Shown here: positions 11,873 to 23,450 of the stretch, one piece after another
Layout of the letters: each line of letters begins with the position of its first letter
Numbering within the stretch: the stretch's first letter is position 1
The notes under the pieces: generated by a model
The model's input: only the letters and a program-made list of their open reading frames with translations
The model's database searches: none
What the model was told of the DNA's origin: nothing
Source: Otatea glauca
Lineage: Eukaryota > Streptophyta > Magnoliopsida > Poales > Poaceae
Reading direction: 5' to 3'
Length of the DNA stretch: 64,000 nt
Assembly (NCBI GenBank): GCA_036346275.1
Contig: CM070711.1
Location: forward strand, 62,969,078-63,033,077
Program-made: the position numbers and the translations under genes

Positions 11873-12747
11873 TATACAATAGTAAAGATAATTATTGTCT
11901 ACATACCCCTTCATATCGTCTAAAGACAAAACTAAAGATAATTTCTAAATAGAGACATCTTAAAGTTGTAATTCACGATCCTACGATCTTTTAATTAAGG
12001 TATGAAAAAGTATTTATTACAGACAATAACTCGTGTAATGATATTTATGTTGTCAATATAGTCATCTCTTTGTGAATAGATCTACAGTTATACTCTTTTT
12101 TTCTTCTTCTTTCTCCTCTATATCAATAGAAATCTTACGTATCAAAATATATTAACAGCTAACATTATATTATTGTACACGTTAAGTATAAGAAAATCAG
12201 GTGCCGTGACAGCTCCTTGTCTTTTTCCAGACTGAAAACAGCGGAAGGCTGTAGCTTTCTCCTGTCTTGGCCTCACCTGGTCGCGGCGCGCTCGAATTGA
12301 CTCCGCGCGCACGCGTGCAAAAACCCCCGACCGGTCGGTCGGTTCTAACTCTTGTACACGCAGGGACGCCACGCTGTTAGGCCACGTAGGTCGGAGAGAT
12401 TCTGCTTTTGCTGGTGATCATATGGCAGCAGATGCAGCGGCTCATGCAGTCATGTCGTCATCCGCCCCGGCGCCGGCCATCAGGGATACTTCTTCTCCGC
12501 GGTTCATCATTGGATGCATGCATGCATACATGTAAGCATATGGTAGTAAGTTGTTGATGCATCGCCTTCCACGATCCATCCATTCGTGCGTACGTTGCTA
12601 CCGCCACTGTGAAGCACATGCAAAACGCTCGCGTCCCTACGTATGGATCGACGATATGCATGCCGCCATTTAGTTGGGAGATCGATCGGTTGTTGGACGG
12701 ATGAGGTGCATGCATCTTGTAATGCTTTCTTGGTAAGCACACCAACC
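11873..12747. other. Intergenic DNA, nothing recognised
   Basis: AT-rich to 12180, then GC-richer (12220-12750). Short open frames on both strands overlap each other and show no known domain. Several GCATGC/CATGCA runs occur at 12510-12545 and 12655-12720. Confidence 0.4.
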
Positions 12748-14792
12748 AGAGATGCTAGCAGGGTTAACAATCTCATCTCGCCAGCGGTTTTCACGACGCC
12801 AGCGGTATCGGTTTTTGCAGTAAACCGTGGAAAACTGAACGGATTTCAAATTCAAAAATTTTGAACTTTGGTCAAACCAGTCAGCGAAAATCACGGTTTT
12901 TAACGAAAATCGCTCGGCTTTCGCAAAAAAACCGAGCGATTTTTGGAGAAAACCGCAAAACCCGCCCGAGGTTGGAAAATTGGGGAAATCGAAAAAATAG
13001 GTAAAAAATGTAAAAAAAATATATTATAAAATTTGTAGAAATACAGGGAAGGCTAAAATTGAGTAAAAATGTAATAAATATATAAATAAGGTATGTGAAA
13101 ACGTGAAAAAAATCCGGAATGATCTCCCCTAAATTTGGAAAAAAATTCGACATGACCTTTGCTATATTTCAGAGAATTAGAAGTTGTAAGTTATGTATTT
13201 AGCAATAATATGTCAATAAATAATCTTTCATTGCAATACTACAATCACACAAGTGCAAAAATCAGCATTTACATAACCAGAAAGCAAAATTATTCGCAAT
13301 TTCACTACCATTCACTTGTCAACACCATTTACATTATAATACCTTTCAATTGAAGTTGTGGAGTAGGTATAAGCATTGCTTCGTCAATCTTCTATTGTCG
13401 CAGAAATGGCATGTTCGACCTACATGAACGAAATGTCGAAAACCGATGATAAAAGAAAAAATGGTGAAAATATAAGAAAAAATTGCAAAAAAATTGGAAA
13501 TTTACAAAAAAAATCCCAATTAATCTATAAAACACCTCATAGAAATTTATATAATTTTTTAAATCATTTATTTCTTCTACAAAATCTAAAACAGCAACTA
13601 ATGAAAAGGAACAAATACACTCTCAGATTTTTATAAATATTAAAAAGATTTATTATATTCTAAAATTTTAATTAGAATATAAATAGTGACAAATAATCAT
13701 GTAATAAAATTTCTATAAATATTATACTTCATTTAGTGCCCATATAAAATCAAAAACAGAAGAGCATATACAATGATAATAGCACTTTCAGAATTTTTAA
13801 AAAATACACATATCTGATCATCATCTAAAAATTTTACATAATCATTTTAATGAAGTTATAACATCACAAAAAAAGTTTAAGAAATATTATACTTCATTTT
13901 TGCCCCAAGAAAATAAAAAACTGAAGAACATATATTGTGATAGTATCACTGTCAGAAATTTTTAATTTATGTATCTGATAATAATCTGAAAATTTTATAG
14001 AATCATTAGCATTACCTCAGGACCTCACAAAAAAAAGTTTCAAATTTTTTTGATACTTTTTGCTAAATTTCTTCAAATATTTTAAATTTACTATTCAATT
14101 GAACGGTTTTAATTGCCGAGCCGGCTCAGTACGGGCGGTTTTCGCAAAAACCGACCGGTTTTCGTCCGTTTTTTGAACCTTGGATGCCAGTCTTTCCGAT
14201 TATCTGTGAACCCATGAGTAAAAATTCTAATAGAGGTGGGTATATTCCTCCTTTATTGCCTATGGGTATATTTGTGGGGGCAAATTTTTGCCCGACGGAC
14301 ATGGAGGAGCTTCACCTGTGTCGGTTCTATCCGATTACCTGACAAAAAGCACTGATAAGTGGATCATGTTTGAAAAATCCTAGAGGTATCTCACAGTCTC
14401 ACCCCTCCTGGCCCACGGTTTTCGGCCACCAAGTTTGTTTTTTTTTTCCATTCCTTGTCCTAAATCATGATATGTTGCTTGCGATTTGTGTTTTGTGTTG
14501 ATTTCTCAAATCTGTGAGCTATATTATATATTTGTCATATGTCGATTCTGAAAAGTAGTAGCCAACCTAGGTTAAACTACTCCTTGTCTTTTAATATGTT
14601 CATTGTCTTTATGATGAGATGTTGGTTGCATGAAGTGACGGCGGGCACACAGGTGTACCCACGAGCGACCGATATGGGTGAGATTCTTCGCCTGCTACCC
14701 TTCGCTGGTATATATACCTGTAAGAGAGATTTTAGATAGCGGGTATGACATGGGTGAGTACTACCCGTATCCACCGCATTCGATCATCCCTA
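12748..14792. mobile_element. hAT-type MITE, split by a larger hAT element
   Basis: The left piece 12748-12758 (CAGAGATGCTAG) and the piece from 14183 (starting GATGCCAGTC, then GATTATCTGTGAACC) together resemble the left end of the intact copy at 19608. The right end, inverted, is TAGGGATGATCGAATGCGG, close to TAGGAATGGTAATCGGG of that copy. Shared interior phrases include GAGTAAAAAT and TATTCCTCCTTTATT. A target duplication for this outer element is not convincing. Confidence 0.55.
12759..14182. mobile_element. hAT-type non-autonomous element (CARGGTT family)
   Basis: Starts CAGGGTTAACAATC, ends (inverted) CAAGGTTCAAAAAACGG. Flanks GATGCTAG and GATGCCAG match at 7 of 8 bases, an hAT-sized duplication. 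Length 1424 bp, very AT-rich inside. Two copies of the family's internal module start near 13771 and 13937. It has landed within the first dozen bases of another hAT MITE. Confidence 0.8.
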
Positions 14793-16635
14793 TGTCAACA
14801 TGCCGTGACACCAACCTGCCGTGACGTCAGCGTGAGGGAATTATATGCGGGAGATAATTTTTGGAGAAGTAGCTTGTCCTTTCCTTGTCTGAATCCTCGA
14901 TTTGCCTGAATTTGTAGGTTGTAACATAACCATAGAACACTTATTCCATAGATAGCAAACACCGTCGTACTGTCATATATATAGATCGAGTACGTACTGT
15001 ATATTACTATCTTGGGCTGTGTTGCTCGATCAGAACCCTGCAGCAGAGTCGACGGCGTACTTTGTCGGCTTACCACCCAACATTGCGCGCACAGCTTCGC
15101 CACTGCTACTGAACGTGTGCACCGCAGGACGGCCTAACTGAATTGATTAACCAAGCAGATCGTGAGTAATTGATGGAAATAAACCCAGTCACGTGCATAT
15201 GTTATACGTACTTAAATTTCATAAAGTACGTACTACACTAGCACACATCAACGTCGTCTGCCACTTCTGATTAACAGGAAACTCGCGTTGTTTTCCCGGC
15301 AGATTGCCGTCAAGCTAACGTCCACTTCTGGTCCCTCCTGCCAGGCGGCCGGCCGGCTTGCAAAGCAGTGCATCTGTCACCAACATATCTCAGCAAGTAC
15401 AGTTTCTACTTTCTAGTATCATCAGCTAGCTAGTTGATTAGATCGATAGCGTATGTTCTACCGTAGTTCAGACTGTTCTCCCAGTTTGGAAAAGGTGAAT
15501 CTGTGTTTTTTTAAGAAAATCGGTACGTATTTTTTGTTTTTTTATTTCGGTTTTTTTTGTTTTTTTAAAAAATAGGTTGTTAGGACCTGTCGGCGAATAT
15601 GTGAATTGTTATAAATCTTCGGCGAATCTATGTTTTTTTTTTAGAAAACTGCGGACGTATTTTTTGTTTTTTAGGTCCATTTTGCTAAAACCCGTCGAGA
15701 GGAGCTGAACGTAAACTGCAGAGGGACTTAAACATATTTTCATTTTTTCCAGGGCCCATTCTACCAAAAAAACCATCGGATGGATCTGAACGTAAACCGT
15801 AGAGGGATCTGTACGTAATTTCGAATTTTTGGATCTATTTTATTAAAAAAAAACTGATCGAATGATCTAAACATGATTTCGAACTTTCCAAAAGGGCTTT
15901 TCGCGAAGGAGACGACCTGGCGTCTCTGGCAGCTCGGCAATTTCTTCACACTTAATACAAGGTATACATACATATGCTGCATGCGTGTGTTTGATTTGTC
16001 CTCCTGCTAGAGCGAGCTAGGCAGCAGCTACATAACTTCTTGAGATCTTGGGTGTTGAGACTTGGGAGTTGGGACTTGGGAGGTTGATTGAACAGGATGC
16101 GTGCCACAATATCGATCGAATCTGTGGCCACGGGAATATCGTTCCAGTCTGACACACATTGAAGCCACTAGGTGTGACGTAGAGATCGAGGCTACGGGCA
16201 CGTCGTGTTAGAGTAGGAGCATATTAATACTACCTTTCCGCTTAGCCAAGGCTTTTCGATGAATTTGTTAGCGCGTGAAACTTGGCACTACTCTCGTCAA
16301 CTCCGTCCATGTACCAGCTTGTAACCAGTTACCAGTAGCAGGTACGCATCCGGGTACAGTTCTTTTCATAGTTAGTGGAATAATCTAGCTAAATCTTACC
16401 TGTAGTATCACGAAGCCAGCCGCGCAAATGGTCATGTTGCATTGTTTTTCTTTTTAAATCGCTGTATAAAATCTGTAAAAATAGTTATATCTACGATCAT
16501 AGAAGCAACATGCCATTGTTATATCCGTGTACTATGTAGCAGTCTACCCGACCGCGACAGCAGCTAGTAGACCACCGAGGCAGGCTCGCTATCGTGCACT
16601 CCTAGCTCAGCAGGCAGGTGCTGAGCACCACAAGC
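14793..16635. other. Intergenic DNA, no gene recognised
   Basis: 15480-15900 repeats loosely: phrases such as GAACGTAAAC, GTACGTATTTTTTG and T-rich tracts recur three or four times. No coding domain, RNA gene or element end could be supported. Confidence 0.4.
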
Positions 16636-18132
16636 CAGGGTTTCAAATCTCGTCGAAATTTCGCGAGTTTTCACCGAGATCTCGGTCGACGGACCAGGAC
16701 GGTTTGCAGGAGTGCCCGCCGAATTTGAAAATTCAAAAAAAAAATTGAGTTGCTACAGTAATCTCGTTTTTCTCGGCGAGATCTCACTCTTACTGGCCAG
16801 TATCTCATCATTTTTTATTGGAATTTGATGTTTGACCACCGGATTTGACCGAAAATTGACTAGTAACCCTTAAGAAAGTCATCTTTTATGAAAATTTGTT
16901 GAAAAACTGAATTTTTGAGATATTTTTTAAAAACTTCAGAAATACTCTTATAATTTTATAAAATTGTACGTGCTTTCTCTTGATCTGAAAAATTTATGGT
17001 ACCATTATAAGAAGTGTAGGATCATACAGAAAACTTTTCAAAATAATTTAACTTCATTTGTTATCTTTAAAAAATAAAAAACAGAATGAACATAATTAGG
17101 ACAGTAACATTGTCAGAATTTTATAAATTTTCTCGAGTATGATCATGATATATAATTTTTATGAGAGCTTAAAAATTGACTCAGTACCATTATATAAAAT
17201 TTTTAAAATTTTTAATTTTTTTTGTTTGCTCAATCAAACCTATGTATGTGTTGAACTTTATTTGTTATATTTCAAAAATCAAAAACAGAAAGAACATAAA
17301 TGGTACATTGAGTTTGTAAGAATTTTATAAATTCATTGGAGCATGGTCATAATTCAAAATTTTTATGAGATATTAATAATTTCCTTATAACCCTTATGCA
17401 AAATTTTCAAAAAATTTAAACATTTTTTGGTTTCTAAAGCAAATCTATGTATTGATCATTAGGTTGTTACGAGGACGTAGCACTCTCAGAATTTTTGAAA
17501 CTCCTTGAAGCTTGATCATCATATGAAAATTTTATAGAAACATTGATGATAAATCGGTACTATCTACAAAAATTTTCAAAATTTTCTAACGTGGTTTGTA
17601 CCATTTTTCATTTGGTTGAAGTTTGCTGGTAAAGCTTTTATCAGCACAGTAGCACTGTCCGAATTTTTAAAAATTCATGAAGTTTGATCATCATCTGAAA
17701 ATTTTATGGAAATATTAGTGATGCATCACAACCATGCACAAAAAGTTCCAAAATTTTATAACGTGGTTTGTTTCTTTTTTCATTCGGTTCAAACTTGTCG
17801 GTCAGTGTTTTATCAGGATAGTAGCAATGTTTGAATTTTTTAAAATTCCTCAGATCTATTAATCATCTGAAATTTTTATGAGAACATCACTGATGTGTCA
17901 GGAACCTACAAAAAAAATTCAAAATTTTTCGACGTCGTTCGATCCATTTTTCGCTCGGTACAATTTTGCCGAGATCCAGCCGAAATTTTGGTTTTTTCGG
18001 TGAGAAAAAACCATATTTGAATTTTTATTTTTGTATTCCGTCCTAAATTTGTCCAAAATTTTTAAATCTCGCTGAGATTTCGTTCTCCGGCTATGGACGA
18101 AATTTGGAGCGAAACCGAGATTTTGAACCCTG
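16636..18132. mobile_element. hAT-type non-autonomous element (CARGGTT family), most complete copy
   Basis: Ends CAGGGTTTCAAATCTCG and, inverted, CAGGGTTCAAAATCTCG. Flanks CCACAAGC (16628-16635) and CCACAACT (18133-18140) match at 6 of 8. Length 1497 bp. The interior has five diverged modules beginning near 17099, 17303, 17475, 17644 and 17815, each with a GTAGCACTGTC-like start followed by GATCATCATCTGAAAATTTT. Both terminal regions are packed with CGAAATTTCG-type palindromes. No transposase frame. Confidence 0.85.
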
Positions 18133-19607
18133 CCACAACTCGGTAACCGTATATGCTGCGGTAGGGCGGCAGGTGGGAGTAACATTGCTGCTGTTGCAAT
18201 CGGCTGGATGCCACGGTGCCAGCTAGAATTCGTGGTTTACGGTGCGGTACCGCTCTTTCCGCCGTCAGGTAGAGAATCATTTTTATATTTTTTTTCACAG
18301 AGATCATATTCGTGAAGAAAGATACGTTAAGATGAAAAAAAGAGAGCAGCAGCTAAGAACTCTAGTATCACTAAAAAGGGTCATGCAAGTGCATGTCACG
18401 AAGACACTTCATCTGAAGTTTCTGAACGCAGATCTGCATCTGAAGTTTCTGAACGCAGATCTGGGGTGACCTGGGAGCCTGGGACCCACCACAAGACGAA
18501 TAATTACGCACACGTGATCCAGTGATCCACGAAACCCCAGCCGCGAAGGTCGAAGAACTCAAGTGAGGGCAAAGCTGCTGCTTTGCAAGCCTGCCAACAC
18601 ATGGGCCGTATCATTAACATCGAACGTCAAAAGCGCAGACGCGGAGGACATACGCTGCCGTACGGCCTTTTGAATTCCCGTGGCCGAAACGGCAACAGCT
18701 ATGATCCTCCCTGGGCCCGCCCGAGCGTGCTGCCATGCTGGCCCACCCGTCCGCCTCTCTCTTCAAATCTCTCTCTCGCAGAACAAGAGAAGGTTGCTGC
18801 AGCCTGCAGGCACACGTCTCTGGCTCGCATGTCAAAGACAAAGCAGGGGCTCGTGTGCTCCCTTGAGCTTGCATCTATGCATGCTCCAATTCCCGTCTTC
18901 TCTCCTGGAGATGGAATGAATATTAGGAGTTTTTTTTATTTTTGTCCTTTAGCACATCTTTTTTTTTTAAAAAATGACTTTGACTCAAATAAAATTGCAA
19001 ATTCAGTCCGCCCTCGACCGTAGAAGGATTAAAAATAACACGTGTCACCTATCGCGAAATAAGACCTCTGCAGCCACAGTCGAAAAAGAGAACAAATTTA
19101 CAATTTTGTTTAAACGAGAGCTAAACTTACAAGAAGAAAAAATTGAGCCAAGAGGCCAGAAAACTAAAGCTTGGAATATGACCATGTTGCGTTGTGCCGT
19201 TGTGGTGTACTCTAAATTAGTAGCATTAGGCAGTAAGCGCTTATTTAGCTTACTTATCAGAGCCACCCCACGCTGGCGGGCGGGCGTAAGTGGGCATCAG
19301 TCGTGCTTAGAGCCTCAGAAAACAGTGATACTAGTATGGTGAATAGTCCATCGAGCCTCTGTCAACCGAGCTAGCCACAGCAATGTGTTTGGCTATGTTG
19401 GCCAGCCATCTTCAATTCCTTGGTCAGCTTAAGTGGAATGAGAATTTGTTGAGAGCTATTTGCCATGAAACCGTTTAGGTGCTTTGCGGTTGCCACGCCA
19501 TTTTCGGTCCATTGAGATCTTTTCATCTGCGAGCGACTTGTATCCTCAATGTGGAGTAATCAAAATCATGGATCGGCGCCGGAGGTGCTCTGCATCGAGA
19601 TTCCACC
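18133..19607. other. Intergenic DNA with several short open frames, none recognised
   Basis: The longest frame (18583-19023, +) and its opposite-strand partner overlap and show no domain. The region 18560-18910 is GC-richer than its surroundings and could be an old gene fragment, but nothing identifies it. Confidence 0.35.
18410..18463. repeat. Perfect 27-bp tandem duplication
   Basis: The unit starting CATCTGAAGTTTCTGAACG and ending CAGATCTG occurs twice head to tail (18410-18436 and 18437-18463) without a mismatch, so it is recent or maintained. No gene spans it. Confidence 0.95.
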
Positions 19608-20108
19608 TAGAGATGACAATCTTCTGATTACCTGTGAACTCGTGAGTAAAAATCTTAATAGAAGTGAGTATATTCCTCCTTTATTAACCGTAGGCATGTT
19701 TGTGGAACAAATCTTTATCCAATTGACAAATGAGCACGTGTATGAGGAAACTTCACCCGTGCCTATTTTAGAGGTATTCCACAATCCCACCCCTCTCGAC
19801 CTACAATTTCTTGCCACCAAATTCGTTTTCCTTCTATTCCCTATCATAAATCCTTATTTGTTGCTTGTGAATTGTGTTATGTTACTTGTGATTTATATTG
19901 AGCTCTTAAATTTGTTAGCTATATATATTTCTCAGATGTAATATACCCGCGGGTATATATACGGATATCGGGTACCCACGAGCAACGTGTATGAGCGAGG
20001 TTCCACGCCGCCATCTTTTACAAGTATATCTGTGGAGAAGATTTTAGATATCAGACGTATATATGAGTGAGCACTACCTATATCTATCACACCCGATTAC
20101 CATTCCTA
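19608..20108. mobile_element. hAT-type MITE with perfect 8-bp duplication
   Basis: Left end TAGAGATGACAATC, right end inverted TAGGAATGGTAATCGGG. Both flanks are ATTCCACC (19600-19607 and 20109-20116), an exact 8-bp match. Length 501 bp. It contains TATA-rich phrases (GGGTATATATACGG) and has an open frame (19549-19941) that is not a recognised protein. Related to the split element at 12748-14792. Confidence 0.85.
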
Positions 20109-20116
20109 ATTCCACC

Positions 20117-21760
20117 CGAGCAGAGTGCATACAATGTAACATCAACAAACTGCTTGCTTAACTCCCGATTCCGACGCCATCGCGCGCATCATCCTCGGGA
20201 CCTCGACTCCTGAGTCCTGATCCCTCTCACGGACGACTCGCAGTGTCCAAACGGAAAAAAAGGGGGACCGAATCGAACCGTCCAAAATGCCAACATGATT
20301 CACATGCCACAACGCCTCACTCCAAAAACTGCCCAATTCCCCTGGAAGTTTTTTAACAGGGCCTCGTATTAGGGGTGCAAGTGAAGAGGGGCAGTGAACA
20401 GCCCACATCTATCCGCACTGTTCGCTTTCCAAAATACAACTTGCCTATGACCCGTAAAATTATATGCTAGTCAAGTTGGTGGACTTTGTGGCAATGTACT
20501 AATTAACTCGCAAGTAATTGTTGCTGCAAAAGTGCCAATTGCATGACAATACTATAATACCTAATGGGTGAGTAAATGCTTAGGGGAAACTTCCAAAAGA
20601 ATATCGAAAAATTTGGGGGGGGGGGAATCAAAAGAACCTAAAGAAGGTATTCGTATTAAGAAATTTAATTTACGAACTAATTACCAATTTGCATCAATGG
20701 ATACTCAAACAATATAGGGTTCTGACCCAAGGACCTCATCAGAACTATCGATTCTTTGCAGGTAATGTAAGGACCTCGTCACAACTTCCAATTCTTTGCT
20801 GGTCATGCAGCTTGTAGCCTGGATACATGGAAGTTCATAGCAACATTACATCCTCCTGGATACATGAAAGTTGACAGCAACAAAAGGCGCAATGCAAAAA
20901 TTGCCAAGCTTGGTAGCATGCAATCAACAACAGAAGTTGTACTCACTGCTGCACTGATCATATACATTCCCCCCTAAATTCTGCAAAATGATAACATGTT
21001 TTAATCAAAACATACATATCATACATGGCTTCTAAGCGAACACCCCAGCTTTGTACTTAAACTACGGTGCGTAGAACCGATCGATGCTGAACTGAATACT
21101 AGGTAAAAGATGTGACGAGCATGCGAGCGTCTGGGTTAAGTTTTCGGATGCTGATTTTTCACCCCACGTGGCGGAGCACTTTTACGATACACAATATTAA
21201 ATATTAGCCGTCTATTCTATTTGATCTAATGGATCAGATTACTTAGGATTTAGTTATACTTCCGCTGGTAATATTGGTAGTAGAAATCATACGGTGGTAA
21301 TATTGTAATTAGCAATTTTCTAAATTTTGAATGTATGTGTATTTTTTTTGTTATTTTGTGTAAAATTCGGAACTGTTTCGTGGGCCGCGCAGGACAGAGC
21401 GCTCGATGTGTTAGTGTAAGGCCACGGTGTTATCACGAATAAGGTGGGAGGGTGCTAGCCGCGCCGTGATCAAAATCCGGGAGGGCACTGGCAGCAAGGC
21501 AGAGCCTACGACGTCGACAGGACCGAACTAGCGGCAGCGATGAAAAAAAAAGAGCAGCGATAACGAGTAACACAACAAAAGACGACGACGGCGAAAAATA
21601 AAGATAAACGATAATAATTAACGTGTAACGTAGTAAAAGATCAAAAGTTCATAATACACCGTTAGTTCTTATTACTGCTACAACTATTTATTACTTATAT
21701 TATCGATTGCTCAACAAATATTGGTTCCGCGAACTGAACATGCCGCAACGCCTCGCGTAC
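20117..21760. other. Upstream flank of the bHLH gene, no other gene seen
   Basis: Unique-looking DNA with an 11-base G run at 20615-20625 and a repeated phrase AAGGACCTCRTCA (20728 and 20770 areas). AT-rich from 21180 to 21360 and again at 21590-21720. A G-box lies at 21165-21170. Confidence 0.45.
21165..21170. promoter_or_regulatory. G-box (CACGTG), distal
   Basis: CACGTG within ACCCCACGTGGCGG, about 850 bases upstream of the bHLH start codon. G-boxes are the binding site of MYC-type bHLH factors; use here is inferred. Confidence 0.4.
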
Positions 21761-21764
21761 ACAC

Positions 21765-21770
21765 CACGTG
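21765..21770. promoter_or_regulatory. G-box (CACGTG), proximal
   Basis: CACGTG within ACACCACGTGTCCG, about 130 bases upstream of the TATA box of the bHLH gene. It could serve autoregulation or jasmonate-type control by MYC/JAM bHLH factors; this is inference from motif and position. Confidence 0.5.
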
Positions 21771-21895
21771 TCCGTAGAGAGCACTTGTGAGTGACCGGTC
21801 ACCAGTCACCATCACCTCCTCGGACCTCGGCACACTCGCGACCGAGCAAATCGACTTCTCTTTGCTCCCGTGATCTGCCGTTCGTCATCGGCGGC

Positions 21896-21907
21896 TATAT
21901 ATAAAAG
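21896..21907 (+). promoter_or_regulatory. TATA box of the bHLH gene
   Basis: TATATATAAAAG in a GC-richer setting, 110-120 bases upstream of the start codon. Transcription would begin near 21930-21940, giving a 5' leader of about 80 bases with no upstream ATG frame. Confidence 0.8.
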
Positions 21908-22016
21908 CGCAAGTTGAGTAAAACCCAACCGACCGAGAGCCTAGCTAGCCGAGGCACGCGCTTCTTGGGGGAGAGGAGTCAGGGTGATTATTTGACCAAC
22001 GCGCAGGCGAGGCGGC

Positions 22017-23450
22017 ATGTCGTGGTCCGATATGGACGACGCGCTGTTCGCGACGGTGCTGGGACAGGACGCAGCGCACCACCTGGCCACCACGCTGCCG
22101 CACCTCGACGGGCCGGCGGCGGCGGCGTCATCGGCCGAGCTCCAGGCTCGCCTGCACGACCTCGTGGAGCGGGGAGGAGCCTGGACGTACGGCATCTTCT
22201 GGCAGGAGTCACGAGCCGGCGCCGGCGCCAGCGGCCGCGCCGTGCTCGGCTGGGGTGACGGGCACTGCCTCGACGGGACACCGCACGACCCAGCCGCACC
22301 CGGGGAAGCCAGCGCGGCGGATAGGAGCATGGCGCGGAAGCGGGTGCTGCTGCGGCTGCACGCGCTGTATGGCGGCGGGGACGAGGAGGGCGCCGACTAC
22401 GCGCTCCAGCTCGACCGGGTCACCGGCGCCGAGATGTACTTCCTGGCGTCCATGTACTTCTCGTTTCCTGAGGGAGATGGTGGGCCGGGCCGCGCTCTGG
22501 CCTCCGGCCGCCACGCTTGGGCCGCCGTGGATCCCCACCCACCCGGCGGCACGGCCGCGCCCCGGTGGTACGTCCGCGCGTCCCTCGCCCAGTCCGCGGG
22601 CATGCGCACCGTCGTCTTCCTCCCGTGCAAAGGCGGCGTCCTTGAGCTCGGTTCCGTCGTAGCCATCCGCGAGACTCCCGAGGTCCTGCGCGCCATCCAA
22701 TCTGCCTTCCGCGTCGAGCCCGCCCCGCGGGAAGATTACATGAGGATCTTCGGCAAGGATCTCTCCCGCTGCGCCCAAATGCCGCCGGCGCAGACCACGG
22801 GATGCAACGCTACTTGGGCGCCGCGGCTCGGCGGGCAAGCCATGCCGGTGCCCCCGGTAAAGAAGGAGGTGGTCAAAGCGAAACCAGCGGAGCCTCCCAA
22901 GAGCATAGACTTCACCAAGCCGGACGCGCAGGAGCAGGCGGCCGGAGAGGAGCGAAGGCCGAGGAAGCGGGGGCGCAAGCCGGCCAACGGGCGGGAGGAG
23001 CCGCTGAACCACGTGGAGGCGGAGCGGCAACGTCGGGAGAAGCTGAACCAGCGGTTCTACGCGCTGCGCGCGGTGGTGCCCAAGATCTCCAAGATGGACA
23101 AGGCGTCGCTGCTGAGCGACGCCATCGCGTACATCCAGGAGCTGGAGGCCCGACTCAGGGGCGGCGCAGCGGGGCCGGCGCTGGCCGAGGGCCCGGCCGT
23201 CGAGGCGAAGGCAATGCAGGACGAGGTGGTGCTGCGCGTGACCACGCCCCTGGACGCGCATCCCATCTCCGGGGTCTTGCGCGTCATCAGGGACTCCCAG
23301 CTCAGCGTCGTGGCATCGGATGTGGCGGTGGCGGACGACGCCGTCACTCACACCCTCATGGTGCGGTCGGCCGGGCCCGAGCGGCTAACGGCGGAGACGG
23401 TGCTCGCGGCGATGTCGCGGGGGATGAGCAGCACCACCCCTTCCCCGTGA
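22017..23450 (+). CDS. MYC-type bHLH transcription factor (subgroup III d/e, bHLH14/JAM/MTB-like)
   Basis: An intact, intronless 477-residue nuclear DNA-binding protein. Residues about 41-232 form the bHLH-MYC_N domain (begins ELQARLHDLVERGGAWTYGI, includes YFLASMYFSF and FLPCKGGVLELGSV). A basic stretch RRPRKRGRKP precedes the bHLH (about 328-377). The basic region NHVEAERQRREK has the His332-Glu336-Arg340 trio that reads E-/G-box DNA, followed by LNQRFYALRAVVPKISKMDK and the second helix ending LEARL. The C terminus (about 403-460) is an ACT-like dimerisation fold. In plants these factors act in jasmonate responses; subgroup IIId members (JAM/bHLH14/MTB) are repressors that compete with MYC2. 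I favour IIId because it is shorter than typical MYC2 and intronless, but cannot prove it. It has a TATA box and G-boxes upstream. GC content is very high, typical of grass single-exon genes. The start fits the MSWSDMDDALF opening. Confidence 0.95.
   Translation: MSWSDMDDALFATVLGQDAAHHLATTLPHLDGPAAAASSAELQARLHDLVERGGAWTYGIFWQESRAGAGASGRAVLGWGDGHCLDGTPHDPAAPGEASAADRSMARKRVLLRLHALYGGGDEEGADYALQLDRVTGAEMYFLASMYFSFPEGDGGPGRALASGRHAWAAVDPHPPGGTAAPRWYVRASLAQSAGMRTVVFLPCKGGVLELGSVVAIRETPEVLRAIQSAFRVEPAPREDYMRIFGKDLSRCAQMPPAQTTGCNATWAPRLGGQAMPVPPVKKEVVKAKPAEPPKSIDFTKPDAQEQAAGEERRPRKRGRKPANGREEPLNHVEAERQRREKLNQRFYALRAVVPKISKMDKASLLSDAIAYIQELEARLRGGAAGPALAEGPAVEAKAMQDEVVLRVTTPLDAHPISGVLRVIRDSQLSVVASDVAVADDAVTHTLMVRSAGPERLTAETVLAAMSRGMSSTTPSP

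Noticed and set aside
18583..19023. 146-codon open frame, possible host gene
   Set aside because: No recognisable domain, a competing frame on the other strand, and it ends in T-rich intergenic DNA.
22209..23351. Long minus-strand open frame of 380 codons
   Set aside because: It is the GC-rich shadow of the bHLH gene; no domain, and the plus strand is clearly coding.
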